This document shows positions 26,656 through 37,223 of a stretch of 64,000 nucleotides of DNA, in pieces (the stretch's first letter is position 1; every line of letters starts with the position of its first letter). Below the pieces are notes generated by a model, which saw nothing but the letters and a program-made list of their open reading frames with translations, was not told where the DNA came from and ran no database searches. This stretch comes from Arthrobacter sp. Y-9 (GTDB taxonomy: Bacteria; Actinomycetota; Actinomycetes; Actinomycetales; Micrococcaceae). Position numbers and translations under genes: made by a program. The DNA lies in contig NZ_CP121463.1 in assembly GCF_029690065.1 (NCBI RefSeq), positions 3,038,001 through 3,102,000 on the forward strand, read 5' to 3'.

Positions 26656-28683
26656 TCAGGAACCCCGCTCGATGTTGCGGAGGTCATGCAGCACGCCGAT
26701 CCGGCCGTCCTCGTTCTGGACCACCAGACCCTGCGGGCCTTCCTGCAGCGCGAGGATCCACTTGCCCGGCTCCAGGTCGAAGACGGGGGCGCCACTGCGC
26801 TCGTCCAGCGCCACGCGCCGTTCCGGCACCGCGAACCAGAAGGCCTGCTGCGCGGGCTGTTCCGTCTCACGGTGCGGATCGACGACGGCGTGGATCGACT
26901 CGGCCGACCCGGAACCTGCGGGAGAGGCGTCCTCAGCCGGGGTCGGCTCCGCGGCGCCGGCAGAGTCGCTGCCCGCCCCCGTGGTGGGCGCACTGCCAGT
27001 ATTCAGCGCACTGCGGAGCACCGTGACGTCGGAGTCATCGTCCGGGTGGGGAGCGAAGAACTCCTCCTCTTCGGGCTCCTCGACGGGTTCGTTCAGCGTC
27101 GGGACGCCGAGCACGGGCTCCGGAAGCTCCGGGGCCTCGGCCACGTGCGACTGGGCCTCCTTCAGAAGGTCGTCCTCGGACGGGCCTTCCGACGCGTCGT
27201 AGTCGGCGGTCGCCAGAACCTCGTCACCCACGATCGGGTCGGACGCGGCGAGCGACGAGTCGTCCTGCGTCGGGGACTGCTCGTCCGTCTGCACGTCAGC
27301 GGCGGCGGAGCCGGTGCCGACATCGGAGCCGGAACCGGTGACCGTTTCGGGATCGGAATCCACAGCTCCTGCGGCGGGCGCGGACGACGGTTCCTCAGCC
27401 GAGCTGGCGGATCCGGCGTCGCGGGCCTCGCCCACACCCTCGCCCAGGCCCTCCGGCGCCTCAGACGGCTCAGACGGCTCAGGCGCCTCCGGCGCGCGGT
27501 GCCGGGACGTGGACGGCGAGGACGCGGCGTCGTCGGCCGGGGAATCCGCCGGCTCGCCAGCAGGCGCACCGTGCCCGGCGGAAGGGTTCTCCGGGGCAGC
27601 CGAGGAGGCTGCGGCCGCCGCGGCGGCTGCGCCCACACCTGCCGCGCCGGCGGCAGCCGGGGCAGCCCAGGCCGAGCCCTGCTGCGCCTGCTGCGGCTGG
27701 TAGCCCTGCGGAGCGTACGGCGACGGCGCACCCTGAGGCGCACCGCCCTGCGCCGGACCACCCGGGTGGTTCCCGTAGCCCGGGGTGCTCGGATACTGCT
27801 GCGCAGCGGGACCGGAGTGCGACGGACCGGAGTGCACCGGCTGCTCGGGACGATTCGCCGGAGCGGCATCCCGCGCCACGACGTGGGCGGGCGTCTCGGG
27901 ACGGCCGGTGAAATCAGCGGCGAACACGGGGATGAAGCGCGCCAGGACGGTCGTCACGAAGAGCAACGCGGCACCGAGGAGACTCAGGATCACCGACGTC
28001 CAGTTGATGTAGGCGTAGTACCCCAGGAACGGCAGGAGACCGATCCGGCTCAGCGCGCCCAGCAGCGCCAGGGACGCCAGCACGGAGGCGAGCTGGTCGA
28101 GGGAGAAGGACCCGAGACGGAGCTTGGTGGTCGGGCTGACCCGGCGGATGACGAAGCCGACCCCGACCGCGAGCGGAAGAATCAGGTCGAGGCCGAGGAA
28201 CTCGAGGCTCGGGATGAAGCCGAGGCGGCCGAAGTTCCCCAGGCCGTTGCTCACGAGGAGCAGCACGACGGCGACCAGGACGAGCACGTCACGGAGAGTC
28301 AGAGGGCCGAGGAGGGCTTTTCCGCCCTCGGGCTGCTGACTCACCGGTGCGCCATGGCCCGCGCCGGGCGCCTGGGTGTAACCGGGGCCGGGATATCCCC
28401 CGCCCTGCGCCTGCCGGCCGTAGTCGGGCGCGGTCTGCTGAGGAGCGGGCTGCTGGCCGTACTGCTGTCCCTGTGTGTGTCCCGGCGTGCCCGTGCCTCC
28501 GTACGGGGCACCCGCGGAGGCGCCACTCTGCGGTCCGCCCGGGTACTGTCCCGGAAGCTGCTGCGCCTGCTGCCCCTGCGGCTGGCCCTGGTACTGACCC
28601 GGAGGTCCCCACGGATTCCGCTCCGGGTTCTGCTGGCCAGGCGTTTCCGGCCCGCCCTGGTTGTTGAACTCTGGCGTTGACAT
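26656..28683 (-). CDS. Large membrane protein with disordered N-terminus and acidic middle region, unknown function
   Basis: The 675-residue protein has four parts. Residues 1 to about 125 are low-complexity Pro, Gln and Gly (PGQ, GQQ repeats). About 130-260 hold four or so membrane helices, including [16 protein letters not shown] and [31 protein letters not shown]. About 280-600 is a long acidic Ser/Pro/Ala/Glu-rich region with little predicted fold. The last 75 residues look globular ([34 protein letters not shown]). I do not recognise the family. The start follows AGGAG and is supported; nth begins 6 bases downstream. Confidence 0.75.
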   Translation of the reverse strand: MSTPEFNNQGGPETPGQQNPERNPWGPPGQYQGQPQGQQAQQLPGQYPGGPQSGASAGAPYGGTGTPGHTQGQQYGQQPAPQQTAPDYGRQAQGGGYPGPGYTQAPGAGHGAPVSQQPEGGKALLGPLTLRDVLVLVAVVLLLVSNGLGNFGRLGFIPSLEFLGLDLILPLAVGVGFVIRRVSPTTKLRLGSFSLDQLASVLASLALLGALSRIGLLPFLGYYAYINWTSVILSLLGAALLFVTTVLARFIPVFAADFTGRPETPAHVVARDAAPANRPEQPVHSGPSHSGPAAQQYPSTPGYGNHPGGPAQGGAPQGAPSPYAPQGYQPQQAQQGSAWAAPAAAGAAGVGAAAAAAAASSAAPENPSAGHGAPAGEPADSPADDAASSPSTSRHRAPEAPEPSEPSEAPEGLGEGVGEARDAGSASSAEEPSSAPAAGAVDSDPETVTGSGSDVGTGSAAADVQTDEQSPTQDDSSLAASDPIVGDEVLATADYDASEGPSEDDLLKEAQSHVAEAPELPEPVLGVPTLNEPVEEPEEEEFFAPHPDDDSDVTVLRSALNTGSAPTTGAGSDSAGAAEPTPAEDASPAGSGSAESIHAVVDPHRETEQPAQQAFWFAVPERRVALDERSGAPVFDLEPGKWILALQEGPQGLVVQNEDGRIGVLHDLRNIERGS

Positions 28684-28994
28684 CGGCTGTGTTCTCCTGT
28701 CGATGGAGGTCATGCTGCGGACTTGTCACCAGCCTAATGGCCGGACGGCCCGGCCGGGAGAAGTGTTGCCTGAGAACGCCAGGCCCCACGCGGCGGTGCT
28801 CCCTGAGATTTCTCCAGAAAAGCGCCAAATCGCCCGCTGCATCCCGTCCCGCTCGTGTCGAGGATCGGCCCGCGGGCCCCACCGGCATCCTGTTCACCGT
28901 GGTCCATAGTGTGACCGCGGACACTCATTTGTCGGAGCGGAGGACTAAGGTGGTCGGTGGAATGCACCTCAACGAAGAAGTAGAAGGATCCAGG

Positions 28995-30965
<1,971 letters not shown>

Positions 30966-31010
30966 GGCGACAGGGCGAGCCGCCTGGCCGCCCCGTCCCG
31001 GTCGGCCGGC

Positions 31011-31055
31011 GACGGCGGGTGTGCGCTCTCAGCGCGAGGGTGCACACCCGCCGTC
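31011..31055 (+). terminator. Terminator-like hairpin after acs
   Basis: Arms GACGGCGGGTGTGC (31011-31024) and GCACACCCGCCGTC (31042-31055) are exact complements, with a 17-base loop that itself contains GCGC pairs. A short T run follows at 31061-31063. It lies 46 bases after the acs stop. Confidence 0.7.
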
Positions 31056-31061
31056 GTCGCT

Positions 31062-31079
31062 TTCATACCGGGGTATGAA
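31062..31079. promoter_or_regulatory. 18-base palindrome before the ABC/FtsX transporter operon
   Basis: TTCATACC, two G bases and GGTATGAA form a perfect inverted repeat with 8-base arms, 65 bases before the ATPase start. It looks like a repressor operator, but no regulator gene is adjacent. Confidence 0.5.
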
Positions 31080-31144
31080 CCGCCCCGCTCAGACTCCGCT
31101 CCTGCTCCGATGTGCCCGCCCCCAGGCTTCGGAAGACTGGAGTC

Positions 31145-31882
31145 ATGACCACGATCCTCCACGCCAGAGACCTGTCCCTCTCCTACCCCGGCGCGCCGCT
31201 CCCGGCGCTGGACTTCGTCAGCCTGAGCATCGGCCACGGCGAGTCGGTGGCGATCATGGGCGCGTCCGGCTCCGGCAAGACCTCCCTCCTCCACTGCCTG
31301 GCGGGCATCATCCGGCCGGCCAGCGGTTCGATCACCTTCGTCTCCGACGCCGGGCCCCTTCAGGTCGAGACCCTCGACGACGGCGCCCGCGCCCGGTTGC
31401 GCCGCGAGGAGTTCGGCTTCGTCTTCCAGCAGGGACTCCTGCTCCACGAGCTGACGGCCCTGGAGAACGTGGCCGTGGCACGCATGCTCAACGGCGTCCC
31501 CCGGGCGCACGCCGAGGAGGAGGCCGCCCGCTGGCTGGCCCACCTCGGCCTGGCCGGGATGGAGAACCGCAGGCTCGGCGAGCTGTCCGGAGGTCAGGCG
31601 CAGCGCGTGGCGATCGCCCGGGCCCAGATCACCGGCGCCCGCCTGATCTTCGCGGATGAGCCCACCGGTGCCCTCGACTCGACCACGTCCGCGGAGGTCC
31701 TCGACCTGCTGCTCGGCACGGTCGGTGAAGGACGCACCCTGGTGATGGTCACCCACGATCCCGAGGTCGCTCGCCGCTGTGGCCGCATCGTGACCCTGAG
31801 CGACGGCCGGATCGTCTCCGACACCGGCGCCGCGGCACCCGCCTCGGGTGCGTTCGGTCTCGGAAGCGGTGCCGCCCGATGA
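31145..31882 (+). CDS. ABC transporter ATP-binding protein (LolD/MacB type)
   Basis: The 245-residue ATPase contains Walker A GASGSGKTSLLH, the Q-loop region FGFVFQQGLLL, signature LSGGQAQRVAIARA, Walker B LIFADEPTGALDS and the switch His in VMVTHDPEV. This type pairs with FtsX-like permeases and usually drives export or mechanotransmission of peptides, lipids or antibiotics. The ATG at 31145 is preceded by TGGAG. The permease gene overlaps by 4 bases (ATGA). Confidence 0.9.
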   Translation: MTTILHARDLSLSYPGAPLPALDFVSLSIGHGESVAIMGASGSGKTSLLHCLAGIIRPASGSITFVSDAGPLQVETLDDGARARLRREEFGFVFQQGLLLHELTALENVAVARMLNGVPRAHAEEEAARWLAHLGLAGMENRRLGELSGGQAQRVAIARAQITGARLIFADEPTGALDSTTSAEVLDLLLGTVGEGRTLVMVTHDPEVARRCGRIVTLSDGRIVSDTGAAAPASGAFGLGSGAAR

Positions 31883-33234
31883 ACACCCTGCGGACCTCAC
31901 TTCGGCTGGCAGGGCTCTTCCGGCGCCGGCAGGACGGCGACCGCGCCGCGATCCTGCTGCCGCTCCTGTCCTTCGCCCTCGTCACGGCGCTTCTGCTGCT
32001 GGTCACGGGCGGCGCCCAGGCCTTCTTCCGCTGGGACGACGATCTCGCGATCACCTACCAGGTCCTGGCCGTCATCGCGCTGGTCCTCCTGCTCGTCCCG
32101 CTCGGCACGGTGGGCGCCTCGGCCGCGAAGCTCGCCGCACGACGCCGGGATGACCGCCTCTCCTCGCTCCGCCTCCTGGGCGCGTCCACGGGGACGGTCA
32201 CCCTCCTGACAGTGTTGGAGGCCGCCACGACCGCGCTGCTCGGCTCCCTTCTGGGCGTCGTCCTCTACTGCGCCACGGCGCCCTTGCTCGGGCTGCTCCA
32301 TTTCAGGGGCTCCGCACTGGGCGATCAGATCTGGCTGCCCTGGGCCGTCGTGCCCCTCCTGGCGCTGGGGATCGTGCTGCTCGCCTCGGTGAGCGCCGTC
32401 GTCGGGCTCCGGTCCGTGGTGGTGACCCCACTGGGCGTCCGCACCCGCCAGCGCGCCGGCACCGCCCACTGGGTGCGCGCGCTGGTGGCGGCCGGGATCG
32501 TGGTCGTCGGCGTGCTCCTCATGCAGGGCATCGGTGCGCTGGGCCAGTTCGGCGGGGTCGCCGCGATGATCATCGCGATGGCCGTGGTGTTCGGCGGCGC
32601 TCTCCTCGCCCTCAACTTCATCGGCCCCTGGTTCATCCGCGTCGTGGCCCGCCGCCGGCACCGGAAGGCGCCCACCGTCGCGAAGCTGCTCGCCGCACGC
32701 ATGATCCTCGAGGACCCGAAGGCCGCATGGCGGCAGGTCAGCGGCGTGGCGATGACCAGCTTCGTCGGAGTGTTCGGAGCGGTCGGTCTCGCGATGGCGG
32801 CCATCACGGAGGACCACCCCATGGACGACGGCTCGCGCTGGCTCATGCGGGACATCTCCACCGGGGTGCTCGTGACGGTGGCCGCGTCGTTCGTGATGGT
32901 CGCGTGCTCCGTCGGGATCAACCAGGCCGCGGCAACCCTCGACCGCGCCGCCGTGCACGTCTCGCTGGACCGGCTCGGCATGCCGCGCTCCGTCATGGTC
33001 GAGGCGAGCCGCCGTTCCGTCATGTCGGCCTTGTGGGTCGTGGCGGGCGGCTCCGCGGCGTGCGCCGCAGGTCTGCTGTTCCCGCTGGTGGGCTTCGCCG
33101 TCTTCGTTCAGCCACTGGCCGTGATCACGACGGCAGCGGTGTTCGTGGCGGGCTTCCTGGTGGTCCGCGGAGCCGCCGCGCTGGCGGCCCAGCTGGTGCC
33201 GGGGATCCTGGCCCGGCCGGAACGCGTGCTCTAG
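31879..33234 (+). CDS. FtsX-like ABC transporter permease
   Basis: The 451-residue membrane protein has about eight hydrophobic segments in two FtsX-like halves, each with a DDRLSSLRLLGAS / LDRLGMPR type coupling segment (RRRDDRLSSLRLLGAS and VHVSLDRLGMPRS), which typically contacts the ATPase. No large extracytoplasmic MacB-like domain is apparent. With the preceding ATPase it forms a two-gene transporter; substrate unknown. A strong terminator follows at 33255. Confidence 0.85.
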   Translation: MNTLRTSLRLAGLFRRRQDGDRAAILLPLLSFALVTALLLLVTGGAQAFFRWDDDLAITYQVLAVIALVLLLVPLGTVGASAAKLAARRRDDRLSSLRLLGASTGTVTLLTVLEAATTALLGSLLGVVLYCATAPLLGLLHFRGSALGDQIWLPWAVVPLLALGIVLLASVSAVVGLRSVVVTPLGVRTRQRAGTAHWVRALVAAGIVVVGVLLMQGIGALGQFGGVAAMIIAMAVVFGGALLALNFIGPWFIRVVARRRHRKAPTVAKLLAARMILEDPKAAWRQVSGVAMTSFVGVFGAVGLAMAAITEDHPMDDGSRWLMRDISTGVLVTVAASFVMVACSVGINQAAATLDRAAVHVSLDRLGMPRSVMVEASRRSVMSALWVVAGGSAACAAGLLFPLVGFAVFVQPLAVITTAAVFVAGFLVVRGAAALAAQLVPGILARPERVL

Positions 33235-33254
33235 AACGCCGGTCTGACGGAAGA

Positions 33255-33289
33255 GGGCGGGCGCCGGAAGTTTCCGGCACCCGCCCTTT
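33255..33289. terminator. Bidirectional terminator hairpin
   Basis: Arms 33255-33269 and 33272-33286 (GGGCGGGcGCCGGAA and TTCCGGCaCCCGCCC) pair over 15 bases with one mismatch and a two-base loop, followed by TTT. It separates the convergent ABC permease and FAD-oxidase genes. Confidence 0.8.
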
Positions 33290-33330
33290 CACTGTTCTCG
33301 GCGCAGCGCTGTTCCCGGCGCAGTGATGCT

Positions 33331-34509
33331 TCAGTGCTGGAGCTGGAACGTGGGCACGAAATCCGGGTCCGTGATGGCCGGTCTCCGCAGCGAGAACGCC
33401 CCGATGGGGTGCGCCGTGGAGCCCTCGGTCAGCAGCTCGGCGAGGATGCGGCCCATGAGCGACGCGAACTTCCCCGCGTGCCCCGCCCCGTTGAACACGG
33501 CCACATGCGGCGCGCCGGGGACGGTGTCCAGCACGAAGTCGCGGTCGGCCGGCATGTCATACACGCACGTCTTGTTCGCATACACGGGCCCGACGGCGCC
33601 CGGCAGGTGCCGCCGCAGGAACCCTTCCAGCAGCGCGGCTTCCTCGGCGTCGCCTTCGTAGACGCGCTCGTCGCTGCTGATGAACCGGCCGCGCATGTCC
33701 CGCGCGATCTTGACCGCCGGCTCACCGTAGACCGGGAACCCGTAGTGGTCCTGCTCGCCGTGGAAGATCCAGATGGGGAATCGGTCCGGGGTGAACTCGG
33801 ACAGACGGGCCGACGTGAAGTAACTGACCTGCTCCTGCGACAGGGTGAGGCGGTAGTCCAGCCCGAGGTCCGGCATGAGATCCCCCAGCCACGAGGACAC
33901 GGCCACCACGAGCCGGTCCGCGGGAAAGTCGCCCCGCGTCGTCCGGACCGTCACGCTGTCCGGCCTCACGTCGACCCCGGTGGCCCGGGTGTGCGGGAGG
34001 AAGGTCACCCCGTGGGCGAGGGCCAGGGAGGTGTGGGCGGCGACGCTCGCCCGGATGTCGATCAGCCCGCCGGCCTCCTGGTACATGCCGGTCACGTCGT
34101 CCTCGATCCGCCACTGGGGCCAGCGACGGCGGATCTCGTCCGCGTCGAGGTCCTCATACGGGATGCCCTGCGCCGCGAGCGCACTGCGATAGCCGTCCAG
34201 GGACGCGCGGGCCGCAGGTTCCGAGGGAGCGAGGTCCAGCCCGCCGGTCCGGAGGTAGAGCGGCAGCCCGGACTGTTCCTCCACGTGCGCCCAGGCGTTG
34301 AACATGGCGGGCGTCAGGGCCGTGTACGCGGTGCTGTGATACGCGTGCCGGATGATGCGGGAGACGTCGCCGGACGAGTTCCGTGTGTTGACCAGCTCGT
34401 CCTGCTCCAGAACGAGCACGCGGGTGCCCGGGGTCTGGGAGAGCCAGTAGGCGGCCGCAGAGCCGATGGCCCCCGCGCCGATGACGATGTGCGTGTACCC
34501 GCCCGGCAT
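33331..34509 (-). CDS. FAD-dependent amine oxidase, N-methyltryptophan/sarcosine oxidase family
   Basis: The 392-residue flavoprotein begins with the dinucleotide-binding fold HIVIGAGAIGSAAAYWL. The late segment YANKTCVYDMPADRDFVLD contains the Cys to which FAD is covalently bound in monomeric sarcosine oxidase and MTOX, followed by HVAVFNGAGHAGKFA as in that family. It should oxidise an N-methylated or secondary amino acid, releasing hydrogen peroxide; the exact substrate is unknown. The start at 34509 has GGGAG about 9 bases upstream. It lies 160 bases after the LacI gene and may be separately transcribed. Confidence 0.85.
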   Translation of the reverse strand: MPGGYTHIVIGAGAIGSAAAYWLSQTPGTRVLVLEQDELVNTRNSSGDVSRIIRHAYHSTAYTALTPAMFNAWAHVEEQSGLPLYLRTGGLDLAPSEPAARASLDGYRSALAAQGIPYEDLDADEIRRRWPQWRIEDDVTGMYQEAGGLIDIRASVAAHTSLALAHGVTFLPHTRATGVDVRPDSVTVRTTRGDFPADRLVVAVSSWLGDLMPDLGLDYRLTLSQEQVSYFTSARLSEFTPDRFPIWIFHGEQDHYGFPVYGEPAVKIARDMRGRFISSDERVYEGDAEEAALLEGFLRRHLPGAVGPVYANKTCVYDMPADRDFVLDTVPGAPHVAVFNGAGHAGKFASLMGRILAELLTEGSTAHPIGAFSLRRPAITDPDFVPTFQLQH

Positions 34510-34587
34510 GGCGTTCTCCCGTCGTTGAGCGATCCTTCCGAGACTGGCACACGGGCTCCGACGCACGGTAGTCCGTGACGCCCCTTT

Positions 34588-34626
34588 GCGGGGCGGTGGA
34601 GGTGCGGGGCGGTGGAGGTGCGGGGC
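34588..34626. repeat. 16-base tandem repeat, 2.4 copies
   Basis: GCGGGGCGGTGGAGGT occurs twice exactly (34588-34603, 34604-34619) with a partial third copy to 34626. It is in the gap between the LacI-type gene and the oxidase gene, and is a candidate variable-number repeat. Confidence 0.8.
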
Positions 34627-34668
34627 GACACGTGCGCGGCGGCGCCGGGATACAGACGCCGGGTGCGC

Positions 34669-35697
34669 TCAGGAATCCTCGGCGTGGCAGCCGCAGGACC
34701 GCCGCAGGATCAGCTCGCAGTCGAACACCTGGTTCCGGGAGGGCTCGTCACGCTCGGCCCCGATGATCGCCCGGACACCGGCCTCCGCCATCTCCTTGAC
34801 GGGCTGGCGCACGGTGCTCAGCGGCGGCCAGCAGTACTCCGCCTCGTCCGATCCGTCGAACGCCATGACCGCCACGTCGTCGGGCACACGGAGACCGGCT
34901 TCCTGCACCGCGCGGAGGAAGCCGATGGCCTGCTGGTCCGAGCTGATGAACACCGCGGTCGGCCGGGGCGTGACGGCGAGGAACTGCTTCCCGGCCTCGT
35001 AACCGCCGTGCCGGTCGAAGGTGCAGCGGAAGATCCGTCCTTCCGACTCCCCCAGGCCCTGCAGGGCCGCGCGCCAGCCGCCTTCGCGGCGGTCCGGCGC
35101 GTTCCCGGTGGTGAGGCCCATGACCAGGGCGATGTCCCGGTGACCGTGCGAGGCCAGGTGCTCGACCGCGCGTCGTGTGCTCTCGGAGAATTCCGGGCCG
35201 ATCGCGTCCACCGACGGCGACTCCTCGGAGAAGTTGAGCAGCACCGTCCGGACACCGCGCTCCCGGAGCTCCTGGATGTCCGGCTGGACCAGGACCGAGC
35301 AGAGGAACACGCCATCCACTTGCCGGTCGATGAAGTTCCGCAGATGCCTGCGCTCTGCGGTCAGCGAATCCCGCGAGTCGGCCAGGAGCAGGGCGAAACC
35401 CTGTTCCTCCGCGGCCTGCTCGACGGCCTCGGCCAGGCTCGCGAAGAACGGGTTGCTGATCTTCGGGACCACCATGCCCAGGATCTGCGACGACCCCTTC
35501 TTGAGCGCCCGCGCCGCCGCGTTCGGCCGGTAGCCGAGCGCCGCGATGGCCTGCCGGACCTTCTCCTCGGTGGCCGGGGCCACGTTCTTGGGTCCCCCGT
35601 TGACCACATAGCTCACGACGGCGGTGCTGACGCCCGCCAGGCGGGCGACGTCCTTCCGCGTGATCACCGGTCGGGGGGAGGCGGAGAGGTCCGGCAT
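34669..35697 (-). CDS. LacI-family transcriptional regulator
   Basis: The 342-residue regulator has an N-terminal LacI helix-turn-helix and hinge (TRKDVARLAGVSTAVVSYVV, then NAAARALKKG) and a periplasmic-binding-like sensor domain. The C-terminus ends with an unusual Cys-rich motif (RRSCGCHAEDS), which is common in many LacI regulators as R-S-C-G-C. It is 10 bases downstream of the Gfo/Idh/MocA gene and probably represses that gene and the divergent sugar-uptake operon in the absence of ligand. Confidence 0.9.
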   Translation of the reverse strand: MPDLSASPRPVITRKDVARLAGVSTAVVSYVVNGGPKNVAPATEEKVRQAIAALGYRPNAAARALKKGSSQILGMVVPKISNPFFASLAEAVEQAAEEQGFALLLADSRDSLTAERRHLRNFIDRQVDGVFLCSVLVQPDIQELRERGVRTVLLNFSEESPSVDAIGPEFSESTRRAVEHLASHGHRDIALVMGLTTGNAPDRREGGWRAALQGLGESEGRIFRCTFDRHGGYEAGKQFLAVTPRPTAVFISSDQQAIGFLRAVQEAGLRVPDDVAVMAFDGSDEAEYCWPPLSTVRQPVKEMAEAGVRAIIGAERDEPSRNQVFDCELILRRSCGCHAEDS

Positions 35698-35707
35698 AGC
35701 CACCATG

Positions 35708-36952
35708 CTAGCCGCGGGCGGCCTCGGTGCTGCGGGCCGCCGGAAGCTCCGGGGCGTCCCCGAAGTCATGAATCGGGAGCCGCTCCCCTCCTCGGAGTGC
35801 CGACTGGTGGGCCACGATGCCCGGCAGCGTGAAGCGGGCGGCCGTCCAGGCGTTCACGGGCGGCAGGGTGCCGGCGGCCACGGCGGTCACGAAGTCGTCC
35901 ACCAGGAAGGCGTGACTCCCCTCGTGCCCGCTCGGCAGCGCGCGGAGTTCCGCGGGGAGCCGGGACGGATCGTGCACGGGGGCGAGGCCCGAGACGAAGG
36001 CGTCGCGCAGGGCGGGGTCGACGTCGGCGAGGGACGGGTCATCGAGCGGAATGCTGGGCAGGGTGCTGATCTGTTCACTCACATCGGTGAAGCCCTCCTT
36101 GTCCTGCCACACGGCCGTCTCGACGAGCTGCTCGAAGCTGCCCTCGGTGCCGAAGTACCGGAAGCGGCTCTCGCGCAGATGGGACGGGTAGCCCACGCGC
36201 CGGAACTCATTGATGCGGATGCTCCCGCCCCCGTCCATCTCGAACAGGGCCGTGGCGTTGGAGAAGTCGTTGTCGAACATGCTGATCTCGCGGTCGAAGA
36301 CGCCGTCGCCGCGGTCGTCCCGGACGCCGATGCAGCTCACGCTCGTCACATGGCCTCCGATGCCCCCGAGGACGCCGCCCAGGGAGTGCGTCGGGTAGAG
36401 CATGGGCGGGTAGCTGGCGGTCTTCTGCCATTCCTCCCCGCCGCTGTACTGGTAGGCGGCGTAGAAGCCGAGGTCCATGTCGTGGACGTAGTCACCTTCG
36501 GCGTAGAAGATCCGGCCGAACGCACCGTCGGCCTTGCGGTCCCGCGCGTAGATCGTGGCGGGGTTGTAGTAGCTGGTCTCCCCCATCATGTAGGTCAGCC
36601 CGGTCTCCCGGACGGCCTCGATGATGGCGGCGATCTCCTCTTCGCTGATCGCCATGGGCACCGCGGAGTAGACGTGTTTGCCCGCCTTGAGCGCCTGGAC
36701 CACCAGCGGTCCATGCGTCCAGCGCTGCGTGAAGATCGCGACGGCGTCGACGTCGGAGGCCAGCATGTCCTCGAAGCTGGGGAACGTGCCGGCCAGGTTC
36801 TGGCGGGCTGCCAGCGCCTCCGCCCGCTCGGCGAGCACATCGGTGACATAGACGTCCTGCACGAGGGGGTGGGCCTTGAAGAGTTTGGCGAACTGGCCGG
36901 AGAACTGGCCGGCGCCGACGATTCCGAGGGAGAACGGTGAGATCTGAGTCAT
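35708..36952 (-). CDS. Gfo/Idh/MocA-family NAD(P)-dependent oxidoreductase
   Basis: The 414-residue protein begins with the Rossmann motif LGIVGAGQFSGQFAKL, and has the family EKP-like region changed to AGKHVYSAVPMAISEEE (K before P is replaced in sequence context by SAVP). The C-terminal alpha/beta domain carries PTHSLGGVLG. It likely oxidises a sugar, inositol or sugar acid. The ATG at 36952 has GGGAG 11 bases upstream. It is transcribed divergently from the binding-protein gene and together with LacI. Confidence 0.85.
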   Translation of the reverse strand: MTQISPFSLGIVGAGQFSGQFAKLFKAHPLVQDVYVTDVLAERAEALAARQNLAGTFPSFEDMLASDVDAVAIFTQRWTHGPLVVQALKAGKHVYSAVPMAISEEEIAAIIEAVRETGLTYMMGETSYYNPATIYARDRKADGAFGRIFYAEGDYVHDMDLGFYAAYQYSGGEEWQKTASYPPMLYPTHSLGGVLGGIGGHVTSVSCIGVRDDRGDGVFDREISMFDNDFSNATALFEMDGGGSIRINEFRRVGYPSHLRESRFRYFGTEGSFEQLVETAVWQDKEGFTDVSEQISTLPSIPLDDPSLADVDPALRDAFVSGLAPVHDPSRLPAELRALPSGHEGSHAFLVDDFVTAVAAGTLPPVNAWTAARFTLPGIVAHQSALRGGERLPIHDFGDAPELPAARSTEAARG

Positions 36953-37152
36953 GCGGAAGAGTCTCCCAGCGCCATCTACTCGAGTCAATAGGTTCGAGAT
37001 TCTTCCCGAAATGCTTGCGTTACGCAGAAGTGACACGTGTAGATTGCTGACTCAGCCCCCCGCCGAACCCCGCCATTCCGGGCGAGGGAGGCCGTTATGC
37101 CGACGCGACATCCAGATCGATTCTGAATCTTTATGTTTGCGAAGGTTTCTTC

Positions 37153-37168
37153 TTGTTCACTTTTGTTC
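37153..37168. promoter_or_regulatory. TTGTTC direct repeats in the sugar-operon promoter region
   Basis: TTGTTC occurs at 37153-37158 and 37163-37168, exactly one helical turn apart, about 60 bases before the binding-protein gene. DeoR-type regulators often bind short direct repeats, and a DeoR gene ends this operon, so this is a plausible operator. The 270-base divergent gap 36953-37223 also holds GATTC-T-GAATC (37119-37129). Confidence 0.35.
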
Positions 37169-37223
37169 CATTGACTGCTAGTGTGGCGCACATCACAGGC
37201 AATGGGTTCTTGAAGGAGAAAAA

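Noticed and set aside
28908-28925. AGTGT...ACACT palindrome upstream of acs as a Crp site
   Set aside because: Arms of only five bases do not match the TGTGA-N6-TCACA consensus of Crp/GlxR.
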